From GCA-2731375 sp964344935 (GTDB lineage Bacteria; Pseudomonadota; Alphaproteobacteria; GCA-2731375), in the NCBI GenBank assembly GCA_964344935.1, contig CAYFPL010000011.1, forward strand, positions 62,001 through 126,000: a stretch of DNA of 64,000 bases, read 5' to 3'. Below, one piece after another: positions 7,426-15,639 of the stretch; within the stretch, counting starts at the first letter, position 1, and every line of letters starts with the position of its first letter. The notes beneath the pieces were generated by a model. That model was not told where the DNA came from, did not search any database, and worked only from the letters and a program-made list of their open reading frames with translations. Position numbers and translations under genes: made by a program.

Positions 7426-8397
7426 ATGGCTCTGCTGACCGTAGAGGAATTGCGGGTCGAATTGCAGACCAGCCGCGGCCCTGCGGAAGCGGTGCGCGGC
7501 ATTTCGTTCGAACTGGAACAGGGCGGCACATTGGGCATCGTCGGGGAATCGGGGTGCGGCAAATCCATGACTGCCCTGGCGCTATTGGGCCTGCTTCCCG
7601 AAGGGGCCCGGGCCAGCGGCCGTATCGATTTGGACGGCACGGAGCTTTTGAGCCTGGATGAAGAGGCCATGTGCCACATCCGCGGCAATCGCATCGCCAT
7701 GATCTTTCAGGAGCCCATGACATCCCTTAACCCGGTGCACAGGATTGGCCGGCAGATCGCTGAACCCCTGCGTCTGCATCGGGGATTGCGCGGTGCCGCA
7801 GCAAGAGAGGAAGTCTTGCGTCTATTGGACCGGGTCGGCCTGCCCGATCCGGCCCGGCGCATCGATGCCTATCCCCATCAATTATCCGGCGGTCAAAGGC
7901 AGCGGGTGATGATCGCCATGGCGCTAAGCTGCGCGCCGGATATTTTGCTGGCTGACGAGCCCACCACGGCGCTGGACGTCACCATTCAAGGGCAGATCCT
8001 AGATCTGATCAGCGAACTGGTGGAAGACACCGGCATGGGTCTGATCCTAATCAGCCACGACCTGGGCGTCATTGGCGAGAGCGTGGACAATGTTGCCGTG
8101 ATGTACGGTGGCGCCATGGTGGAGCAGGGCACTACCGATAGCCTGTTCGACGATCTGCGCCATCCCTATAGCCAGGGTCTTTTCGCGGCCGTGCCCCAAC
8201 CCGGTTCCGCCAGAGAAAGCCGGTTGCAGACGATCCCCGGCACTGTGCCCGAACTGGCGGATCTGCCGCCTGCCTGCACTTTCGCCGACCGTTGCGCCAA
8301 GGCCTCGGATGTCTGTTGGCAGCAGATCCCAGCGATGACGGCTCTGGGAGGGGTGCACAGGGTCGCCTGCCATCACCACGATGGCGCGCCGGCATGA
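7426..8397 (+). CDS. Peptide-type ABC transporter ATP-binding protein (DppD/OppD-like)
   Basis: Cytoplasmic ATPase, 323 residues. Walker A GESGCGKS near residue 41, Q-loop FQEPMTSLNP, signature LSGGQRQRV, Walker B ILLADEPTTALD and switch histidine ISHDLG are all intact. The C-terminal extension contains the family's cysteine-bearing iron-sulfur-like segment (CTFADRC, then C and C). It pairs with the next gene, which it overlaps by four bases (ATGA), to make the heterodimeric ATPase of the importer. Confidence 0.94.
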   Translation: MALLTVEELRVELQTSRGPAEAVRGISFELEQGGTLGIVGESGCGKSMTALALLGLLPEGARASGRIDLDGTELLSLDEEAMCHIRGNRIAMIFQEPMTSLNPVHRIGRQIAEPLRLHRGLRGAAAREEVLRLLDRVGLPDPARRIDAYPHQLSGGQRQRVMIAMALSCAPDILLADEPTTALDVTIQGQILDLISELVEDTGMGLILISHDLGVIGESVDNVAVMYGGAMVEQGTTDSLFDDLRHPYSQGLFAAVPQPGSARESRLQTIPGTVPELADLPPACTFADRCAKASDVCWQQIPAMTALGGVHRVACHHHDGAPA

Positions 8398-9359
8398 GTC
8401 AAATCGTACTCAAAACGGTGGATTTGCACCGACAGTTCGTATTGCCGCGGGAAAGCTTGTTCCGACCGCCCGAGAAGGTCTATGCCCTAAACGGCGTTGA
8501 TCTCACCATCGAAGCGGGGTGCAGCCTTGGCGTGGTCGGTGAATCTGGTTGCGGTAAGTCGACCCTGGCGCGTTTGTGCATGATGCTGGACCGGCCTACT
8601 GCCGGCCGGGTTGAAATACTGGGGCAGGATCTGGCGCAATTGCCGCAGCGGGAGCTGCGTCGGGCCAGGGCGCAGTTTCAGATGGTCTTTCAGGATCCTT
8701 ACGGATCCCTCGATCCGCGCCATACGGTGCGCCGCATCGTCGGCGAAACCCTGGATGCCCTGGACAATGGGGCGGACGATGGGGACCGCGAGACCAGGGT
8801 CCTCCGGGCTATCGACGCCGTGGGCCTGCGGGCGAACGATCTGGATAAATATCCCCATGAATTTTCCGGCGGGCAGCGGCAGCGGATTGCCATCGCCCGT
8901 GCCCTGGTGACCCGGCCGGCCCTAATCGTGGCCGACGAACCGGTATCGGCCCTGGATGTCTCCGTTCAGGCCCAGGTCTTGAACCTGATGCAGGATCTCC
9001 AGCGCGATTTTGGTGTCACCTACATGCTGATCAGCCATGATTTGGGCGTGGTGGACTACGTCTGCGACGAAGTGGCGGTGATGTATCTAGGCCGGGTGGT
9101 GGAGCATGCCAGCCGGGAACAATTATTCGCCAAACCGTTGCATCCCTACACCCGGGCGCTGTTTGAAGCGGTGCCGCGGATTAAGGCGGGGCGGCGTAAA
9201 CGCGCCGTCCTGGCGGGCAATGTGGGCAGTCAAACCGCGCAGAGTACCGGCTGTGCATTTGCCGACCGCTGCCCCAACGTGCAATCCCGCTGCCGCGAGG
9301 AAATGCCGGAATTACGGAAAATCGACAACGGACATATGGCATCTTGTCATTTTGCGTGA
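8394..9359 (+). CDS. Peptide-type ABC transporter ATP-binding protein (DppF/OppF-like)
   Basis: Second ATPase of the importer, 321 residues. Walker A GESGCGKST, Q-loop FQDPYGSLDPR, signature FSGGQRQRI, Walker B LIVADEPVSALD, switch histidine ISHDLG, and the C-terminal cysteine segment CAFADRCPN are intact. I place the start at the ATG that overlaps the upstream stop (ATGA); an open extension of 34 codons upstream is antisense-like noise inside the partner gene. It closes the four-gene operon; the DUF2794 gene follows after 46 bases. Confidence 0.94.
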   Translation: MSQIVLKTVDLHRQFVLPRESLFRPPEKVYALNGVDLTIEAGCSLGVVGESGCGKSTLARLCMMLDRPTAGRVEILGQDLAQLPQRELRRARAQFQMVFQDPYGSLDPRHTVRRIVGETLDALDNGADDGDRETRVLRAIDAVGLRANDLDKYPHEFSGGQRQRIAIARALVTRPALIVADEPVSALDVSVQAQVLNLMQDLQRDFGVTYMLISHDLGVVDYVCDEVAVMYLGRVVEHASREQLFAKPLHPYTRALFEAVPRIKAGRRKRAVLAGNVGSQTAQSTGCAFADRCPNVQSRCREEMPELRKIDNGHMASCHFA

Positions 9360-9405
9360 CACAATAGGGCCAAACGCGACCAAGAGGCCGGAGTAACCAT
9401 TTCTG

Positions 9406-9786
9406 ATGACCGAGGTTGTCACCTTCGAGCAGGCCCGTCGCCGGCACCACCCCAAGGCCGGCGGCACAAATTCCAGGGGAAAAGCCGAATTCTTCAACCG
9501 TCAGGAATTGCGAGAGATCTTGCAGTCCTACAGCCGTGGCGTCATTGCCGGCGATTGGCTGGACTATGCGGTGGATTGGAACGAATCCGGCGCCACATTC
9601 GCGGTCTACGGCCAGGTCTCTGCCATGCCCATCTACTCCGTCATCAAGCGGGGTAAACAGGGCCGCAAGGCCGCTGGCTATCAACTGTTGGGCCGCGGTG
9701 GAGTCTTGAAGTCGGACCGCACACTGGCGGCGATCCTGAAATTTCTCGACAGCCGCCGGACTGCACTTGTGAAGTCAGACCGCTAG
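9406..9786 (+). CDS. DUF2794 family protein
   Basis: A 126-residue cytoplasmic protein that fits DUF2794, a family of unknown function found in Alphaproteobacteria. Recognisable parts are the segment FFNRQELREILQSYSRGV (about residues 29-46), DYAVDW, then PIYSVIKRGK and the C-terminal YQLLGRGGVLKSDRTLAAIL. No catalytic motif or membrane segment is visible. The N-terminal 28 residues are basic and probably flexible. It is 46 bases after the transporter operon and 80 before the MetE-like gene, so it may be transcribed alone. Confidence 0.8.
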   Translation: MTEVVTFEQARRRHHPKAGGTNSRGKAEFFNRQELREILQSYSRGVIAGDWLDYAVDWNESGATFAVYGQVSAMPIYSVIKRGKQGRKAAGYQLLGRGGVLKSDRTLAAILKFLDSRRTALVKSDR

Positions 9787-9866
9787 CGCGGGGCGCATTC
9801 GCACGGTTGTGGTTCGTTTGACCGGCCCGAATTGCTCCGTGCCGGTATCGATGGGACGATAACGGC

Positions 9867-11018
9867 ATGCTGAGCAGCGAAACCCGGATATTGACCACCC
9901 ATGCGGGCAGCCTACCTCGGCCGCGCGATCTGCGCCGGCTGTTGGCGTTGGGTGAAGACGCGGACGATGGTGAATTGGCAGGCGCGGTCTTGGCAGCGAG
10001 CCAGGAGGTGCTGGACAAGCAGATCGCGGCCGGTCTGGATATCGTCAATGACGGCGAGATGGGGCGGGAAAGCTTCTTCACCTATGTGCGCCATCGCATG
10101 AGCGGCTTTGGCGGCCGGAGCAACCGCAAGCTGATGGCCGACATGACTATGTATGACGGCTATCGCAAGAAGCTTTTGGAGATGACGACGGAGGCGGATC
10201 GGGTCTCCCTGATGCGGGCGCCAAAGGCGATTGGTCCAGTCAGCTACGGCGATAGCGGCGCTATCGATGCGGAATGCCGGCGATTGAACAGCCTGCTAAA
10301 GGGTCACGATGTGGCCGAGGCTTTCATGACCGCGCCGTCGCCGGGCATCATCGCCGCCGCCATGGAGAACGATTTCTATCCCGATACGACGGCTTATGTG
10401 GATGCCTTGGCCGAGGCGTTGTCGGTGGAGTATGGCACCATCGTCGATGCGGGCCTTTTGTTGCAAATCGACGCCCCGGATCTTGCCATGGAGCGCCACA
10501 CGCTGTTCCAGGACCAGTCCATCGAGGCCTTCCTGGAATTCGCCGAATGCGTTGTGGCGGCGGTCAACCGAGCACTGGCCGAAATTCCGCCTGAACGGGT
10601 ACGCCTGCATGTCTGCTGGGGCAACTACGAAGGGCCGCATGTCTTCGATGTGCCGCTGGAGGAGATTTGGCCCACCATCGCCAAGGCACGCGCCCAGGGG
10701 CTGCTGCTGTCTATGGCTAACCCCCGTCACGAGCATGAATATCACTGTTTCGAAAATTCAGAACTGCCCAGCGATAGCATTCTGATAACCGGCGTGATCG
10801 ATACCACGACCAACTATGTGGAACATCCCCGCACCGTGGCCGACCGCATTTGCCGCATCGCCCAGGCCGTGGGCGATCCGCGGCGGATCATTGCCGGCAC
10901 CGATTGCGGCTTTGAAACCGCGGCGGGTTTCGTGGCGGTCGAGGAACAGATCGTCTGGGATAAGTTGGAAGCCCTGGCTGAAGGTGCGGCCCTGGCCTCG
11001 CAAACCCTCTATTCGTAG
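9867..11018 (+). CDS. Cobalamin-independent methionine synthase family protein (MetE C-terminal-like)
   Basis: A 383-residue protein with the TIM-barrel fold of the MetE C-terminal domain. Diagnostic parts are TTHAGSLPRP at the N-terminus, HVCWGNYEGPH with the first zinc ligands (His, Cys), and IIAGTDCGFET with the last zinc cysteine. Full MetE is about 750 residues; this one has only the catalytic half, as in archaeal MetE and several uncharacterised bacterial relatives. It may transfer a methyl group to a thiol, but the methyl donor and the acceptor are not known; relatives are often annotated only as 5-methyltetrahydropteroyltriglutamate-homocysteine methyltransferase. Methionine synthase activity should not be assumed. 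Confidence 0.82.
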   Translation: MLSSETRILTTHAGSLPRPRDLRRLLALGEDADDGELAGAVLAASQEVLDKQIAAGLDIVNDGEMGRESFFTYVRHRMSGFGGRSNRKLMADMTMYDGYRKKLLEMTTEADRVSLMRAPKAIGPVSYGDSGAIDAECRRLNSLLKGHDVAEAFMTAPSPGIIAAAMENDFYPDTTAYVDALAEALSVEYGTIVDAGLLLQIDAPDLAMERHTLFQDQSIEAFLEFAECVVAAVNRALAEIPPERVRLHVCWGNYEGPHVFDVPLEEIWPTIAKARAQGLLLSMANPRHEHEYHCFENSELPSDSILITGVIDTTTNYVEHPRTVADRICRIAQAVGDPRRIIAGTDCGFETAAGFVAVEEQIVWDKLEALAEGAALASQTLYS

Positions 11019-11037
11019 CTTTCCACGGTTTTACATA

Positions 11038-11664
11038 TTAGTTGAAACTGATGCCCGCAAGGGCCCGGGCGCGGCGTTCGCCGGGCCAAAGGCTCGGATC
11101 TTCCGGCGCCGCGTTTTGGGAGAAGATCAGGGTGCCTTGCAGGGGCTCGTCCAGGGTGACGCTGCCGCCATCGTTGGTGACCTCCACTTCGCCCTTCAGC
11201 AGCAAAACCCCATAGGCGCCATCAATCTGGCCGACCCAGAAATCGGTACCGCGAATGCCGATGACCGCGACTGGTGTGACAATACGAAAATCCTTCTTGG
11301 CCGCGATGCCGGAGGTAAACCGCATTGCACCCTTCAAAAGCGAGATGGCACCGCCGCCGCTGGCATCGAAGACGAAGCGGTCCAGGACGACCCGCGCTTG
11401 GGCGCCCATGGTCAATTGGCTGCCGTCCTTGAAACGAACCCCGGCCCGAGCCAGTGATCCGGTGGTCACCACTTCCTCGCTGAAGACTGGCAGGGCCTTT
11501 TGCAGATCGCGCCGCTGCCCCGCCAACTCTCCCGTTACGTTCGCTTGCGTGCGCGTGACCTCGCCAATGTTCGCCCGGTCTGCCCATAGTCGGTCTGCCG
11601 GTAGGAAAAGGAGCGCCAGCACGGCGAAGGGTGCCAGTCGGCTGAGTAGGGTGGCTTTGGACAT
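11038..11664 (-). CDS. Secreted FecR-domain protein
   Basis: A 208-residue exported protein. I start at the ATG at 11664 because it gives a clean signal peptide (SKATLLSRLAPFAVLALLFLP, cleavage probably after LWADR or nearby); the frame is open further upstream but without a signal. The mature part is a FecR domain: EEVVTTGSLARAGVRFKDG, QLTMGAQARVVLDRF, then GAMRFTSG and VTPVAVIGIRGTDFWV. Classical FecR is an inner-membrane anti-sigma factor that relays an outer-membrane signal to FecI. This one has no cytoplasmic tail, and no sigma factor gene is nearby, so it is probably a periplasmic FecR-fold protein of another role. It is divergent from a porin-like gene 85 bases away. Confidence 0.85.
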   Translation of the reverse strand: MSKATLLSRLAPFAVLALLFLPADRLWADRANIGEVTRTQANVTGELAGQRRDLQKALPVFSEEVVTTGSLARAGVRFKDGSQLTMGAQARVVLDRFVFDASGGGAISLLKGAMRFTSGIAAKKDFRIVTPVAVIGIRGTDFWVGQIDGAYGVLLLKGEVEVTNDGGSVTLDEPLQGTLIFSQNAAPEDPSLWPGERRARALAGISFN

Positions 11665-11749
11665 GGCTGTTTCTATCTGAATGATTCCTGGCTCTATGAT
11701 ATGGGAAGGCTGAATCGATTGATCAATGTAGAAGCTTTGCGGTCCGTTC

Positions 11750-13003
11750 ATGCGATTTCTGGTTCTCTTTGCGATCTTCGCCGTGTCGCTGCCATCGCCG
11801 CTTGCCGCTGCCGACATTTTGCGGCCTGGAGGGCCGTTGTCCGCGCTGTCCCTGCATACGTTCGGCAGTTTCCGCTACCGCACTGAACTTGTAGACCAGG
11901 ATAACGTGGCACGCCGGGGCGTATCGCATACGGCCCGCCTGCGCGCCGGCTTCGCCACCGCACCCGTCAATGGATTCAGCCTGCTGGCGGAGGGGACGGC
12001 AGTGGGTGCACTGGGCCATGGCCGCGCCAGCAATGCCGCCGACGTGGATCCCCGCTATCCCACCATCCAGGACCCCCAGAACCTGGACCTAACCCAGGCT
12101 GTCTTGCGGTTCGACGCCAATGACGATTTCGGCGTTCAGGTCGGGCGGCAAAGTATCAGCCATGGCGACCAACGGTTTATCGGGCCGTCGGCTTTCCGGC
12201 AGACACGACAGAGCCATGATGCTGTCTCCCTCCAGGCGCGCCGGATCGCCGACTGGTTCATCGACTATGGCTACATTTGGCAGGTTCGCCGCCTCGTCGG
12301 CCGCCGCGCCAGCGGGCATGCCCTGGACAGCGACAGCCATTTCCTGCTCGCCAGTTACAGGGGCTTTCCTTCCTGGTCGCTTGGGGCCCATGCCTATCTT
12401 TTTGATGTTGAGAACGATGCCTTCGATCATGCCACATACGGCGCCAATGCCGGTTACGGCTGGCGCTGGCGGGGTGCGCAGCTGTCCTTGAACGCCGCGG
12501 CAGCCTATCAGCGGCGCTATCGTGAACAGCCGGACCAATCCTCACATCGATATCTGATGCTGGGAGGCGGATTGCGCCTCTCACCCTGGAAATTCGACCT
12601 GGGCTTTGAACAATTGGGCGGTGATGACGGCGGTGCCTTCCAGACCCCTTTTGCGACCCTGCACAAATTCCAGGGCCTGTCGGATCAGTTTCTGGTAACG
12701 CCAAACGGCGGCGTCGGCGACGGCTTTCTGAAAGTGGAATACAAGATTAGCGGCGCCAGGCTCGCCAGCTTTGCCGACGGTCTGCTGCATCCGGGGACCT
12801 TCGCCAATTTCCGCATTTGGGGCGCCGTGCATGAATTCCGCCGCCCGGACATAGGCGGCCGCCTGGGTTGGGAATGGGATCTGGCGGCCTCGGTCCGCCT
12901 TACCAACGCATCCCGTATCAGCCTGCAGGCCGCCAGTTACCACGCAAATGGCTTCTCCCAGGATACGGACAAACTTTGGCTGACCTTGGAGGCGGAATTC
13001 TAA
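11750..13003 (+). CDS. Alginate-export-type outer membrane protein (porin-like)
   Basis: A 417-residue outer-membrane beta-barrel of the alginate_exp (AlgE-like) type. A signal peptide (about residues 1-21, ending SPLAAAD) is followed by alternating amphipathic strands; features of the family are FGSFRYRTELVDQ, LLAEGTAVGA, VGRQSISHGDQRFIGPSAFRQT and the FDVEND segment, and the chain ends in phenylalanine as expected for BAM-assembled barrels. Members export alginate or act as general or substrate-specific porins. No alginate synthesis cluster is in the window, so the substrate is open. The FecR-domain gene lies divergently 85 bases away and may be functionally linked. Confidence 0.83.
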   Translation: MRFLVLFAIFAVSLPSPLAAADILRPGGPLSALSLHTFGSFRYRTELVDQDNVARRGVSHTARLRAGFATAPVNGFSLLAEGTAVGALGHGRASNAADVDPRYPTIQDPQNLDLTQAVLRFDANDDFGVQVGRQSISHGDQRFIGPSAFRQTRQSHDAVSLQARRIADWFIDYGYIWQVRRLVGRRASGHALDSDSHFLLASYRGFPSWSLGAHAYLFDVENDAFDHATYGANAGYGWRWRGAQLSLNAAAAYQRRYREQPDQSSHRYLMLGGGLRLSPWKFDLGFEQLGGDDGGAFQTPFATLHKFQGLSDQFLVTPNGGVGDGFLKVEYKISGARLASFADGLLHPGTFANFRIWGAVHEFRRPDIGGRLGWEWDLAASVRLTNASRISLQAASYHANGFSQDTDKLWLTLEAEF

Positions 13004-13195
13004 ATCCCGCACTAGCGCCCTATTCCGTCGGTTTTGTGTAATATGGCGCAAAGATCGGGCCGCGGTTTAGCGGCTCGGAACAGGGGAAACCATCGGGCAT
13101 CCCGCCCGTGAAATGCGAATGACAGTGGCAAGGGGCAAGACGCAGTTACCTCGTCCAGCCAAAGGCCGTGGGTTATGTGAGCCGCGGCGAGCCGG
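13004..13195 (+). promoter_or_regulatory. Possible structured leader upstream of the DHA2 efflux gene
   Basis: A 192-base gap with a possible -10 TAATAT at 13039-13044 but no good -35. Downstream are two GC-rich hairpins: GGGCCGC / GCGGCTC with a six-base loop (about 13056-13075) and CGGGC / GCCCG with a five-base loop (about 13097-13111), with the purine-rich single strand GAACAGGGGAAACC between them. It does not match the conserved cores of cobalamin, TPP, FMN, SAM or guanidine riboswitches that I know. Regulation is inference from structure and position only. Confidence 0.3.
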
Positions 13196-14770
13196 ATGAC
13201 CGTCGCCGCCGGCGTCAACGCTGACGACCTGGCGCGGCGCTACGGCCGGGCCTACATTTGGCTGGTAACGCTGACGGTCATGACCGGTGCCATCGCCATG
13301 GGCCTCGCCTCGTCCATGGTGAATGTTGCCGTGCCGTCCGTCATCGGCGCATTTGGCGTTGGCCTTGATCAGGCGCAATGGATGGCGACGGGATTTCTCG
13401 CCACCATGTCCGCCACCATGCTGGTCAGTTCCTGGTTGATCGAAGTGCTGGGCCAGCGCATCACCTTTACCTTGGTTCTGACGGTGTTTGGCATCGGTTC
13501 CTTCCTTAGTGCCACGGCGCCGAACATGGACGTCTTGATCGTCGGCCGCGTTCTGCAAGGTGCGGCTAACGGCATCGGCCAGCCGCTGGCCATGTACACA
13601 ATGTTCAGTGTCTTCCCGCCCGAACGCCGCGGTACGGCGATCGGCATTTATGGGTTGATGAGTGTTCTAGCCCCAACCTTCGGTCCGATCGTCGGCGGTA
13701 TCGCCATCGACAGTATCTCTTGGCGGTATCTTTTCTTCCTGCCCCTACCGTTCTGTTTCCCGGCGCTGATGCTGGGTCTGGTCTTCATGCCCGGCAAGAA
13801 ACTGGCGGCTCGACTGCCGGCCTTCGATTGGATCGGTCTGGCGTTGGTATTGTTGACCTTGTTCAGTATCCTGGGCGGACTAGCTAACGGCCCGCGCAAG
13901 GGCTGGGATTCCGATTATGTGGTCTATCGCCTCGTATTGGGCGGTGGCGGTCTGGTCACCTTCATTCTTTGGCAATTGCGGGCCCCCTATCCCCTGCTGG
14001 ATCTGACCCTGTTCCGCAACCGGCAGTTCACCTTGACCATGATTGCCGGTTTCGTTTTCGGGACGGGGCTGTTTGCTTCTGGCTATTTCATCCCTGTGTT
14101 CGTGCAAACCATCCAAAGCTATAGCGCCACGCGGGCGGGCTTTTTGTTGGCGCCGGGTGGGTTGGTGATGATGCTGTTTTTTCCGCTTGCCGGTCGTATT
14201 ACCGACACATTTCCGGCGCACATTCCCATCGCCGTGGGCCTGCTGGTGTTTGCCGTGGGCTTTTTCCTGATCCAGGCGGTCGATGTGAACACAACTTTCT
14301 TGGCCCTTGTCGTCTATACGGCCATCATCAAGGCGGGTCTTAGCCTGGCCATTCCCTCCCTCAGCGTCGCTGCCCTAAGGGCCGTACCGCCGGACAAAGT
14401 GGCGCGGGCCGCCTCGTCATCCACATTCTTCCGTAATCTCGGTGGCGGCATCGGCATCACTATGCTGACCGCGTTCTTCCAGCTGCGAACCCAGTTTCAC
14501 GCCGAAGCCCTGACCGATACCCAGACCTGGGCCAACCAAACCACACGGGAACTGTTGGACGGCATACAGCATTTGCTGGCGGGTACCGGCTTGACGGATC
14601 TGACCCAGATGGCCGGCGCCATCAACTACCTCTCCCACGTGGTCCAAGCCCAGGCCAGCACCATCGGCTTCAAGGATACGTTTCTTGCTATCGCAATCAT
14701 GGCCCTGCTCGCGGTCGGTCCAGCGTGGATGATCGGTTACCGCCGAAACCGCGAACTTCAGCCCGCCTGA
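13196..14770 (+). CDS. DHA2-type MFS multidrug efflux transporter (EmrB/QacA-like)
   Basis: Inner-membrane proton antiporter of 524 residues with about 14 predicted helices. The DHA2 hallmarks are visible: MVNVAVPSVIGAFG in helix 1, QAQWMATGFLATMS in helix 2, the motif A region after helix 2, and RVLQGAANGIGQPLAM with RGTAIGIYG. The C-terminal periplasmic loop (FQLRTQFHAEALTDTQ) is typical of EmrB. No EmrA membrane-fusion partner lies next to it, so it may work alone or with a distant partner. Start ATG at 13196; Shine-Dalgarno is poor. Its stop overlaps the convergent pirin gene by 13 bases. The substrate is unknown. Confidence 0.9.
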   Translation: MTVAAGVNADDLARRYGRAYIWLVTLTVMTGAIAMGLASSMVNVAVPSVIGAFGVGLDQAQWMATGFLATMSATMLVSSWLIEVLGQRITFTLVLTVFGIGSFLSATAPNMDVLIVGRVLQGAANGIGQPLAMYTMFSVFPPERRGTAIGIYGLMSVLAPTFGPIVGGIAIDSISWRYLFFLPLPFCFPALMLGLVFMPGKKLAARLPAFDWIGLALVLLTLFSILGGLANGPRKGWDSDYVVYRLVLGGGGLVTFILWQLRAPYPLLDLTLFRNRQFTLTMIAGFVFGTGLFASGYFIPVFVQTIQSYSATRAGFLLAPGGLVMMLFFPLAGRITDTFPAHIPIAVGLLVFAVGFFLIQAVDVNTTFLALVVYTAIIKAGLSLAIPSLSVAALRAVPPDKVARAASSSTFFRNLGGGIGITMLTAFFQLRTQFHAEALTDTQTWANQTTRELLDGIQHLLAGTGLTDLTQMAGAINYLSHVVQAQASTIGFKDTFLAIAIMALLAVGPAWMIGYRRNRELQPA

Positions 14771-15639
14771 CGATTGATCACACCCATGCGGCCCGATTGG
14801 TAGTCGTCGAAGGCCTGGATTAACTCCTCGCGGGTGTTCATCACGAACGGGCCATAGCGGGCGATGGGTTCGCGAATGGGCACACCACCAAACAGCAGGA
14901 ATCGCGCCGGTTCTTCAGCCTCGCTGTCGACCGCCAGATGGATAGCCTCGCCATTTCCGAATATGGCCAGCTGCCCATCCGTCACTTCCCGCCTATCCGG
15001 GCCGACAGAAAGGCGACCTTGAAACAGGTATAGGGCCATTTGCTGGTCCTGTGGCGGGGCTGGCTGGGCCGTGGCGCCCGGCTGCATGGTCCAATCCTGC
15101 AACGAGACGGGCGTATACGTATCGATCCTGGCCTGAACACCATAGGTTTCGCCGGCGATGACGCGGACGCTGACCAGGCCGTCTTCGCTCTTGCCCAAGG
15201 GGATCTCGGCGCCGGGGACGAACTGGTAACGCTGTGGCACCATCTTGTGCGCGGCGGGCAGGTTGACCCAGATCTGAAAGGAATGGGAGCGACCGCCGGC
15301 CTCCTTCATGGCCGGGCTGGGCATTTCGGAATGGATAATGCCGGAACCCGCCGTCATCCATTGCACATCGCCCGGGCCCAGTATCTGGTAGTCGCCTGTG
15401 GAATCTTCGTGCAGTTTTTCCCCGGACAGGATGTAGCTGATGGTCTCGAAACCCCTGTGGGGGTGGTCCGGCGCGCCCAGGGCCTTGCCCGGCGGCCAGT
15501 CCACCGGCCCCACTTCGTCCAGCATCAGGAACGGGTCAAGATTATCCAATTGCGCCGTGGGGAAGGGCCGGCGGATGGGAAAGCCGGCGCCCTCGGTGGT
15601 GCGTTGGGAATCGATGATATGGAGAATTTCCCGGCTCAT
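14758..15639 (-). CDS. Pirin family protein
   Basis: A 293-residue bicupin. The N-terminal cupin holds the metal ligands: HPHRGFETISYILSGE (two histidines), then the third histidine and glutamate in GIIHSEMPS, after the pirin motif DPFLMLDEVGP. The C-terminal cupin begins around residue 175. Bacterial pirins include quercetin 2,3-dioxygenases (YhhW) and regulators of metabolic enzymes; some bind acyl-CoA or pyruvate dehydrogenases. The start ATG overlaps the stop of the upstream acyl-CoA dehydrogenase gene (ATGA), so the two are translationally coupled, and a regulatory link to it is an attractive inference. The 3' end overlaps the convergent MFS gene by 13 bases. Confidence 0.92.
   Translation of the reverse strand: MSREILHIIDSQRTTEGAGFPIRRPFPTAQLDNLDPFLMLDEVGPVDWPPGKALGAPDHPHRGFETISYILSGEKLHEDSTGDYQILGPGDVQWMTAGSGIIHSEMPSPAMKEAGGRSHSFQIWVNLPAAHKMVPQRYQFVPGAEIPLGKSEDGLVSVRVIAGETYGVQARIDTYTPVSLQDWTMQPGATAQPAPPQDQQMALYLFQGRLSVGPDRREVTDGQLAIFGNGEAIHLAVDSEAEEPARFLLFGGVPIREPIARYGPFVMNTREELIQAFDDYQSGRMGVINRQAG

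Noticed and set aside
8292..8393. N-terminal extension of the DppF-like ATPase
   Set aside because: These 34 codons lie inside the upstream ATPase gene in another frame and have no family similarity; the ATGA overlap gives the natural start.
13004..13195. Known riboswitch (cobalamin, TPP, FMN, c-di-GMP GEMM)
   Set aside because: The segment ACAGGGGAAACC faintly recalls part of GEMM, but the other conserved blocks (GGGACGCAAAGCC and the tetraloop receptor) are missing, and no B12, TPP or FMN box is present.
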